Origin: Cecembia rubra
GTDB lineage: Bacteria; Bacteroidota; Bacteroidia; Cytophagales; Cyclobacteriaceae
Direction: 5' to 3'
Assembly: GCF_003014575.1 (NCBI RefSeq)
Contig: NZ_PYGF01000003.1
Span: forward strand, 1-64,000
DNA length: 64,000 nt
A program made the position numbers and the translations under genes. A model generated the notes under the pieces. The model worked only from the letters and a program-made list of their open reading frames with translations, was not told where the DNA came from and ran no database searches. Below, piece by piece: positions 46,109 to 52,338 of this stretch; positions within the stretch are counted from its first letter, which is position 1, and the number at the start of each line of letters is the position of its first letter.

Positions 46109-47335
46109 CTAATCTGATTCCAATAGAATCTTTAGGTTCATTTTTAAAATAACTGGAAAATCCATGTCTTGAAATTTATTTTTTAACTGGATTATTTCAG
46201 TCTTGTAACTCTCTAATACAGGCTCATCAGATAAATCGAGCAGTTTAAATAATGGAATAATAAAATAAACAGAATTGCCTTCCACAGCCATGGGACCGGA
46301 TAAAAAAGAAGTTAGAGGGCTTTCCCTTGTTAGATAAGTTCTATTATTTTGTTTATCAAAAACCCCTACCCTGAAATCAACTATTTTTTGTGAGTTTTTA
46401 TTTTTTTCCTTGTTCCACCCAAAATAAAGATGGTTTTCTGATTCCTCAAAAAACCGAGTTGGAAATGAAAGTTCTCCAGTGGCTAAGGTTTCGAAAAAGC
46501 TATTTAATTGATGTTTTTTATCTTGTGGCCAAATTGGTTGAGAACTTAGGAATTGATACTTGGGAAAATGTTCATCCTGATTTATCTCGTAAATCACTGA
46601 ATTTGCAGGTTCTTGATACAAAATCCCTCCCTCATAGCCCTTAGTAATGTGACCTGAAATATTTTTGAGGATTATTGGAAACACATCTTTTGGAAAAGGA
46701 AAAAGTCTCTTTATGCTTTTCCCTGCACTATCCAACAGCTCAAAATTTGAAAATTCTTCATTAAAGTAGGTTATAGACATACCAATTTTTCCTTTTCCAT
46801 CAACAGAAAGCATATCAGATTGATTTTTAAGTTTAATTTTTCTTTTAAAATTTCCTTCCAAATCAAAAAATGCCAAGCTTCGTTCTTCAATACTAATAAG
46901 AAGTAATTCCCCACTTGCTTCACTTAATGAAAAATCAGCTATATCGGGCAACTCATCAGGCCCACTTCCAAATTTTCCAATTTTTGCAATTTGATAACCA
47001 TCATTTGACGTTTTTATCAACGTTCCAAATTCCTTGTCCAATAAATAAAAATTTTCCTCTGAAACTTGAAGCCTGTAGATGTCAACAAGAAAATTTTTCT
47101 CTTCTATGTTTATTGGTATAATTTCCTTTAGTTCAAATAAACTTTCAATGGGATATTCTTCATGGACATTTACAGTATATTTAGGTAAAGGTTCCGAATT
47201 TTTATCTTTTCGGTCTTCATACCTCTTCCCATAACACCCTTGAAAAAAAATTACAATCAGTGTTAACAACAGATACTTCGTGAAAATATTTGATCTGTAA
47301 TTTCCCTTTCCTAAACCACAAAAAGTTGCTTTCAT
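46109..47335 (-). CDS. 6-bladed beta-propeller lipoprotein
   Basis: About 408 aa from the Met at 47335; that ATG overlaps the peptide stop as ATGA, so it is preferred to the in-frame ATG at 47353. The signal ends in IVIFFQGC, a plausible lipobox. Strands such as FYLLDKEFGTLIKTSND, GELLLISIEERSLAFFDLEG and NSVYFIIPLFKLLDLSD, and the phrase IGKFGSGPDELPDIADF, are typical of Bacteroidota 6-bladed propeller proteins. Its translation is likely coupled to the Cys peptide directly upstream. Ligand unknown. Confidence 0.75.
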   Translation of the reverse strand: MKATFCGLGKGNYRSNIFTKYLLLTLIVIFFQGCYGKRYEDRKDKNSEPLPKYTVNVHEEYPIESLFELKEIIPINIEEKNFLVDIYRLQVSEENFYLLDKEFGTLIKTSNDGYQIAKIGKFGSGPDELPDIADFSLSEASGELLLISIEERSLAFFDLEGNFKRKIKLKNQSDMLSVDGKGKIGMSITYFNEEFSNFELLDSAGKSIKRLFPFPKDVFPIILKNISGHITKGYEGGILYQEPANSVIYEINQDEHFPKYQFLSSQPIWPQDKKHQLNSFFETLATGELSFPTRFFEESENHLYFGWNKEKNKNSQKIVDFRVGVFDKQNNRTYLTRESPLTSFLSGPMAVEGNSVYFIIPLFKLLDLSDEPVLESYKTEIIQLKNKFQDMDFPVILKMNLKILLESD

Positions 47336-47547
47336 GCGTCTGCTTTTTTGCACCTAACTATCTGACATCCCATACCAGAAGCTGAACACTCGGTTGCATA
47401 CATTAAGGCCTCAGGACACCATTTAGGAGTCGGCATCTTCGAATAATTTGTTTGAGCAACTAATTTCTCGCCACTCTTTGAATAGAAAAAACTTAATGTA
47501 AAGTTCAGCCCTACTACTAATACTATCATTGCCAATTTTTTCATCAT
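47332..47547 (-). CDS. Small Cys-containing secreted peptide
   Basis: A 71-aa protein (70 if the second Met is used) with a signal-like N-terminus (to about residue 25). The mature part has four Cys: KWCPEALMYATECSASGMGCQIVRC. It resembles in size, signal and position the short NVEAL-type peptides that sit beside propeller lipoproteins in Bacteroidales, but I cannot assign it to that family. The stop overlaps the next gene's start. It is preceded by a conserved leader and a poly-G promoter (47638-47672). Confidence 0.7.
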   Translation of the reverse strand: MMKKLAMIVLVVGLNFTLSFFYSKSGEKLVAQTNYSKMPTPKWCPEALMYATECSASGMGCQIVRCKKADA

Positions 47548-47637
47548 TTCAAAAATTTATTTTCCATTTCGCACCAAGCAGGGCAGGATTACATTCCCTA
47601 AAAAGTAATGCTTTCGGAATACCTTAACTTTTCAGAC

Positions 47638-47672
47638 TAAATTTACCCCCCCCCCCGAAATTAAAAAACAAG
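47638..47672 (-). promoter_or_regulatory. Candidate phase-variable promoter with G11 tract
   Basis: On the minus strand CTTG (47669-47672) and TAAATTTA (47638-47645) flank a spacer containing eleven G (plus-strand C run 47646-47656). The spacer is 23 nt counted from TTG. The region from about 47560 to 47682 is about 80 percent alike to that at 50185-50308, with the poly-G length as the main difference. Slippage in the tract would change spacer length and promoter strength. The -7 match is imperfect. Confidence 0.6.
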
Positions 47673-47697
47673 TTTTCACTAAGTTTTTTTATCAAAA

Positions 47698-48861
47698 TCA
47701 AAAATCATCAGACCGCAAAATCTCTAAAGGAATGAAATAGTAATCCAATTTTTCTTCATTGGATTGGTTTTTTGATTTTATAAATAAACCATCAGGATAT
47801 GAGATAAAAAAAGGACTCATATCAGGGGCCAACCTGTTTAAATGGATTTCTTGGATTTTTTTGCATTTGGAATCAAAAATCTCAAGAAAAAAGTCTGCAT
47901 TGGAATAGTCTTGATTGATTACTGGCCCTCTCACTAACCTACAAAACCCACCTTCACTCCCAAATTTTTGAATTGCACCAAACTCTACATCTGCTAAAAC
48001 TTCATCCATAGCTTCCATAACTTTCAAAATGTCAGGATTATTTTCAAGACGAACGTCAACCGTTTTGCTGCTTGGAAACAATTCTGATCCGTTACTAATT
48101 TTCTCATATTTGCCTGTATTGCTGTTTAAAATGAAAAAGTCAGCGGAATAATTGAAAGAAATAATCAATTCTTGGTCTATTACATGAATGTACGGAAGCC
48201 TTTGATTGGCAATGTAAGTTCCTTGATCGTCAATTAAAATTTGAAATTTTTTAAGCTCCTGGACATCTACCGGATGGGAAATCAGTTCAAGTTCTCCAAT
48301 CCTTAGATCGAGCTTACATAAAAGCAGTGTATTATCCGCACCGTCAAATACAAAAAAATATAACAGGTCATTTCCTTTATCAAAACTGCTTTGAATCCTT
48401 CCAAACAAATTATCAGTTAACCGACCAATGACAAAAGGCCCACTTACTAATGGTCCAATCATCTTTGGAATATTGTAATAAGCAAGATTTGACCCTTCAT
48501 TTTTTGTAATCACTGCATTGTTTGAAACAAATACTTGATGAGTATCTGTATAAAAAAAGCTCTCAAAATCATTAATTGCCCCAGGTCCTTCTCTTTCCAA
48601 ATCAATCCCTCTCATCAAATAAAAAAAATCTTTTTCCCTTTTCAAGGTATCAAGACCATGCCGGTAAGGGTTGTAAACAATCACATGGTGATCACCAAAA
48701 TTATAATAAGTGGGGGGCCAAATCGTATGAGAAGATAAGCCCGTAGCGCCAAAATCAAAACTTCTCTTTTTTATATCCTCCTGAACATCAAAATAGTTTG
48801 GCAATTTACCTTCACAGCTTAGCAGATAAACTATTACTAAAAAACAAAGAGGCATTCTCAT
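47698..48861 (-). CDS. 6-bladed beta-propeller lipoprotein
   Basis: A 387-aa lipoprotein with a clean lipobox YLLSC (Cys16). Segments NFGDHHVIVYNPYRHGLDTL, DLLYFFVFDGADNTLLLCKL and PYIHVIDQELIISFNYSADF show the propeller strand pattern. Three bp separate it from the preceding propeller gene. It has no peptide of its own directly upstream; the poly-G promoter for the next peptide lies just past its stop. Confidence 0.7.
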   Translation of the reverse strand: MRMPLCFLVIVYLLSCEGKLPNYFDVQEDIKKRSFDFGATGLSSHTIWPPTYYNFGDHHVIVYNPYRHGLDTLKREKDFFYLMRGIDLEREGPGAINDFESFFYTDTHQVFVSNNAVITKNEGSNLAYYNIPKMIGPLVSGPFVIGRLTDNLFGRIQSSFDKGNDLLYFFVFDGADNTLLLCKLDLRIGELELISHPVDVQELKKFQILIDDQGTYIANQRLPYIHVIDQELIISFNYSADFFILNSNTGKYEKISNGSELFPSSKTVDVRLENNPDILKVMEAMDEVLADVEFGAIQKFGSEGGFCRLVRGPVINQDYSNADFFLEIFDSKCKKIQEIHLNRLAPDMSPFFISYPDGLFIKSKNQSNEEKLDYYFIPLEILRSDDF

Positions 48862-48864
48862 GAC

Positions 48865-49902
48865 TTAATGCTTTGGTTTTTCAAATACAGCAAAGGCGCC
48901 TTCTTCAAATTGCACATAAATCATTTCTCCATCAACTTTTATTCCTTGGGGCAAATACTCCTCTGACTCAGAATGGAATGGCAAATGATATGAATGAAGG
49001 TACTTACCGTTAGTCGCGTCATATAAATCCAAGGAAAACGAATCTTTCCCCAAGTTTTTATACGGGACCCCCGAAAGCAGATAAATATATTTACTGTCTA
49101 CATCAAAATCGAATACGGCTGTTTCAAAAGATACCACCCTTATCATATTTCCTGCCGTCTGTATGTTCCTTCTTGGTACCCGATGGATCATTTCTCCTAT
49201 GAATTCAAGCCTGTCTTTATTAAAGCAAAGAAATTTGGAATTACCCATTAAAAAATAATAGATTTTATCCCGAAACACTTTTATGCGCCCGTCATAATGC
49301 ATCCCGGCAGCATCAATTGGGAAAAAAAGTTCATTGATAAATTCAATACTTTTTGAATTCCCCTTGTAATCAATAATTCGGAAATCTAAACCCTGTTTTT
49401 TACTTGTAATGAAGAGGTATTCTTCATTACCAATTTTTAACATCTTGTAAATAGCACTCTTCACCTTAAGATTATCTTTCAACTCAAAATTCTGATTAGC
49501 AATTGAATACCTTTTCACAGCAAGGGTTCCAACATCAACTATATCGAGATTTCCCTTTTGGTAAAAGAAGTTGATTGGATTCAATAGCTCATTGGGCCCC
49601 TCCCCATTTCCAATAGGATATTTTGCAAGAATCTCGCCATTGGCTGAAAGCCGATAAAAGTCCTTTGAAAAAAGTTCCAAAACATAGATCTCTCCTCTTT
49701 CAACTGAAAAACCCAAAGGCTCCCCAAAGAAAACAAAACTGTTAATTAGTTTAAGGGTATCAAGAAAATCCCTTTCTTTTAAGACTATAAGATCTTCATT
49801 CTGAATATTTATAGGGTAATTGTTTGGATCAATCTCTTTTCTGCTACAAGCTAGAATGAAAACCACAAAACAAACCAAAAAGACATAAATTTTACCAACC
49901 AT
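48865..49902 (-). CDS. 6-bladed beta-propeller lipoprotein
   Basis: A 345-aa lipoprotein, lipobox VVFILAC (Cys19). It opens DLIVLKERDFLDTLKLINSF and contains IYVLELFSKDFYRLSANGEI and YPIGNGEGPNELLNPINFFY, typical of the Bacteroidota 6-bladed propeller family (the GxGPNEL turn is a family hallmark). It follows the Cys-rich peptide 49971-50171 after a hairpin and precedes a second propeller gene, the same order as at 2.1-4.9 kb. Confidence 0.8.
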   Translation of the reverse strand: MVGKIYVFLVCFVVFILACSRKEIDPNNYPINIQNEDLIVLKERDFLDTLKLINSFVFFGEPLGFSVERGEIYVLELFSKDFYRLSANGEILAKYPIGNGEGPNELLNPINFFYQKGNLDIVDVGTLAVKRYSIANQNFELKDNLKVKSAIYKMLKIGNEEYLFITSKKQGLDFRIIDYKGNSKSIEFINELFFPIDAAGMHYDGRIKVFRDKIYYFLMGNSKFLCFNKDRLEFIGEMIHRVPRRNIQTAGNMIRVVSFETAVFDFDVDSKYIYLLSGVPYKNLGKDSFSLDLYDATNGKYLHSYHLPFHSESEEYLPQGIKVDGEMIYVQFEEGAFAVFEKPKH

Positions 49903-49924
49903 ATTAGATCAAATTAAATAACGA

Positions 49925-49947
49925 CTGTCCCTGAAACCCAGGGACAG
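49925..49947 (-). terminator. Hairpin between Cys peptide and propeller genes
   Basis: A perfect 9-bp stem CTGTCCCTG/CAGGGACAG with a 5-nt loop, then GTCGTTATTT on the minus strand. It lies 23 bp after the peptide stop and 22 bp before the propeller start, and would allow more peptide than propeller to be made. Confidence 0.65.
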
Positions 49948-49970
49948 CCATTTGTGGTTAAAATCTAAAA

Positions 49971-50171
49971 TTATTGCGTAGGTATGCTCCTGTTTGTATA
50001 GTGAGTTACTTCCCACTCATAAGCTCCCCACAGAATTGATTTTTTTTCTGTACAGCACATATCCCTACCTCCAGGGCATACATTTACATTGCAACCACCA
50101 GAGGCAAAGGCGAAAAATGGAGCTGAAATCGCCAAAAACAGAACCATCAATAAACTCATTAATTTTTTCAT
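49971..50171 (-). CDS. Small Cys-rich secreted peptide
   Basis: A 66-aa protein with a classical signal peptide (MKKLMSLLMVLFLAIS, cleavage after AFA near residue 23). The mature peptide starts GGCNVNVCPGGRDMCCTEKK, four Cys in 14 residues, followed by an aromatic-rich tail (LWGAYEWEVTHY). It is first in the operon and is preceded by the conserved leader and the G8 promoter (50266-50298). Function unknown; it could be a disulfide-bonded surface or signalling peptide. Confidence 0.72.
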   Translation of the reverse strand: MKKLMSLLMVLFLAISAPFFAFASGGCNVNVCPGGRDMCCTEKKSILWGAYEWEVTHYTNRSIPTQ

Positions 50172-50265
50172 AATTTATAAAATTTAATCCCCCCTTTCAC
50201 ACCATGTAGGGCAGGGATACCTTCCCCAAAAAGTAATGTTTCCGGAATACCTTCACTTTTCAGAA

Positions 50266-50298
50266 TAAAATTACCCCCCCCTGAGATTAAAAAGCAAG
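50266..50298 (-). promoter_or_regulatory. Candidate phase-variable promoter with G8 tract
   Basis: On the minus strand CTTG (50295-50298) and TAATTTTA (50266-50273) flank a 21-nt spacer that contains eight G (plus-strand C run 50274-50281). Sequence on both sides is shared with 47638-47672. It would drive the Cys-rich peptide and the two propeller genes after it. Confidence 0.6.
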
Positions 50299-50421
50299 TT
50301 CTCACTAATTTTTTTTTATTAACAAGATAAATTATTGAAAAAGAGTCATAACCAATCATAAAATGAAGGCGATAAAACAAGAAAAATTAATTTCACGGAT
50401 ATTTATCAAAATATTAGGTGG

Positions 50422-50667
50422 ATGTCTAAAAAGCTCACCCTTAATGTCGATGAAACAATAATCGAAAAGGCTAAAGCCTATGCCCATCAGACGGGAAGGA
50501 GTCTTTACGGTCTTGTGGAGAATTATTTAAGAGATTTTGTAGCCCGCGAGCAACCAAATAGCCTTATTGATGAAAAAATTTCCAGGCTTTCGGGCAAAAT
50601 TAAACTCCCCGAAAATTTCAATGAAGAAGAGACATTAAGATCATTCCTTGAAGAAAAAAGCATTTAA
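50422..50667 (+). CDS. DUF6364 / ribbon-helix-helix antitoxin-like protein, no toxin partner
   Basis: An 81-aa protein beginning KLTLNVDETIIEKAKAYAH, then GRSLYGLVENYLRDFV, the strand-helix-helix arrangement of ribbon-helix-helix DNA-binding proteins (DUF6364). Such proteins are often VapB-type antitoxins followed by a PIN-domain toxin. Here only repeat sequence follows (50684-50846), so the toxin is missing or the protein acts alone. It diverges from the G8 promoter of the peptide locus. Confidence 0.8.
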   Translation: MSKKLTLNVDETIIEKAKAYAHQTGRSLYGLVENYLRDFVAREQPNSLIDEKISRLSGKIKLPENFNEEETLRSFLEEKSI

Positions 50668-50683
50668 ATTGAAAATCCCTTTG

Positions 50684-50846
50684 TGCCTTCCTGGCTTTGT
50701 GGCCAAAATTCCATAAAACTTTTCGACTCCGTGCCTTTCTGGCCAAATAATCAAAACACTTCGCGCCTTTGCGCCTTTGCGTGCAGATTGCACATTTTTG
50801 ACCAACCCATAATAACTTCGTGCCTTCGTGACTTTGTGGCTAAACC
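50684..50846. repeat. TTTGTGCCTT / CTTTGTGGC repeat array
   Basis: Four or more degenerate copies of TTTGTGCCTTNNTGNCTTTGTGGCC lie between the antitoxin-like gene and sbcD, related to the hairpin at 5655-5731. Includes GCGCCTTTGCGCCTTTGCG as a short tandem. Confidence 0.6.
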
Positions 50847-50870
50847 ATCAAAAACACTTATTTTTAAAAC

Positions 50871-52088
50871 ATGAAAATACTCCATACCGCAGACTGGCAT
50901 TTAGGCAAAAGGTTACAGGAATATTCCCGATTGGAAGAACAAAAGGAAGTCCTCCAGGAAATCGTGGATATTGCTGAAAACGAAGACGTGGACCTTGTCC
51001 TGCTCGCAGGGGATATTTTTGACAGCTTCAACCCCAATCATGAAGCGGTCGAACTCCTGTACAAAACCCTCAAAAAACTGTCCAACAATGGCCAAAGACC
51101 CATCATCGCCATTTCAGGCAACCATGACTCTACCCAGTTTATCGAAGCTCCCGACCCCTTGGCCAGGGAAATGGGCATTATCTTCTACTCCAAATATGAC
51201 AGCCTGATTCCTACTGGAACACTCGACAATGGCATACAAATCCTGCAGAGCGAAACTGGATTCATACAACTGAAACTTCCTAAATATGAATTCCCCCTGA
51301 GAATTTTACTGGCACCCTATGCCAATGAACTCCTGCTCAAAACGTATTTGGGAGATGGGGATAGGGAAAAGGAGTTTCGGCAACTCATGGCTTCCAAATG
51401 GGAAGCACTTGCCAACAAATATTGCGATGAGAAGGGTGTAAACCTGTTTGTAGGTCATTTCTTTTTTACCAAGGAGGGCGAAGCCATGGAGACCGAACCC
51501 GAATCGGAAAGGCCCATCCTCCACGTAGGAGGCACACAGGCACTTTACACACATAACATTCCCAACCAAATCCAATATGCAGCATTGGGCCACCTCCACC
51601 GCTACCATGCTGTGGCAAAAGAACCCTGCCCAATCGTCTATTCCTCCTCTCCCCTTGCCTACTCCTTTAGCGAAGCAGACCAGGAAAAGCAAGTAGTACT
51701 GATTGAAGCCCTACCCGGAAAAGCTGTGAACTATCGCCCCATCGCACTTAAGAAAGGAAGACCGCTTTACAGAAAAACTTTCCACAATCTGGAATCTGCT
51801 TTGGAATGGCTAGGAGAAAATCCTTACTGCTTTGTGGAACTGACCTACGTCACTGAAAGTGCCATCGATGCCTCCACCAGAAAAGCCCTGATGAAAGCCC
51901 ATGACGGAATAGTCAACCTGATCCCCCAGATCAAAAATCCTCTTGGACAGGAAAACCTTAGTCTCAAAGTAGAAGACCTGGAAAAAGACATGCTAAGCCT
52001 GTTCAAGATGTATTACCAAAGCGAACGGGGACTGGAACCCAATTCCGATCTGCTCGACCTCTTCAAAGAAGTCATCAGTCAGGAATAA
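50871..52088 (+). CDS. sbcD: Exonuclease subunit SbcD
   Basis: A 405-aa Mre11-type metallophosphoesterase. Metal-binding motifs in order: HTADWHLGKRL (about residues 4-14), LLAGDIFDSFNP, AISGNHDS, VGHFFF and ALGHLHRYHA. A C-terminal capping domain follows. With SbcC it forms the nuclease that cleaves hairpins and blocked DNA ends, including palindromes, which are abundant in this genome segment. A 250-bp gap containing an inverted repeat separates it from sbcC. Confidence 0.95.
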   Translation: MKILHTADWHLGKRLQEYSRLEEQKEVLQEIVDIAENEDVDLVLLAGDIFDSFNPNHEAVELLYKTLKKLSNNGQRPIIAISGNHDSTQFIEAPDPLAREMGIIFYSKYDSLIPTGTLDNGIQILQSETGFIQLKLPKYEFPLRILLAPYANELLLKTYLGDGDREKEFRQLMASKWEALANKYCDEKGVNLFVGHFFFTKEGEAMETEPESERPILHVGGTQALYTHNIPNQIQYAALGHLHRYHAVAKEPCPIVYSSSPLAYSFSEADQEKQVVLIEALPGKAVNYRPIALKKGRPLYRKTFHNLESALEWLGENPYCFVELTYVTESAIDASTRKALMKAHDGIVNLIPQIKNPLGQENLSLKVEDLEKDMLSLFKMYYQSERGLEPNSDLLDLFKEVISQE

Positions 52089-52135
52089 ATCAATTGGACA
52101 ACCCAAAAATCAAATTAAGAATGTCAACTGAAAGA

Positions 52136-52281
52136 AATTGATATTGGTTGATATTGGATATTAATAGATATTTATTCAGGAAGAGCACATGACCTTACCT
52201 GAATTTACCCTCTAGAAAAATTGTGATTAATTATGTAAAAAAATATCCTAATATCCTAATATCTCAATATCTATTAATATC
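52136..52281. repeat. Inverted repeat between sbcD and sbcC
   Basis: GATATTAATAGATAT (52157-52171) and its exact reverse complement (52267-52281) form 15-bp arms; outer flanks (TTGATATTGG and CCTAATATC repeats) extend the pairing imperfectly. It looks like a small inserted element or a transcript hairpin. Confidence 0.6.
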
Positions 52282-52338
52282 TGTCCCAAAAAGCCAAAAA
52301 CCATCAAAATCATCAACCACATTTTTAAAAGTTAAATC

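Noticed and set aside
47646-47656. C11 run dismissed as a sequencing or assembly artefact
   Set aside because: Length may be uncertain, but a second independent tract sits at the equivalent place at 50274-50281 within conserved flanks, so the element itself is real.
50168-50380. 70-aa minus-strand frame running through the G8 tract and ending in ATGA at the Cys peptide start
   Set aside because: Tempting as a slippage-controlled leader peptide, but the homologous upstream region at 47548-47682 has stops in all three frames after its G tract, so the frame is not conserved. A promoter-spacer role fits both copies.
50684-50874. 63-aa frame as a VapC-like toxin partner for the DUF6364 protein
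   Set aside because: The sequence is made of TTTGTGCCTT repeats and has no PIN-domain acidic residues.
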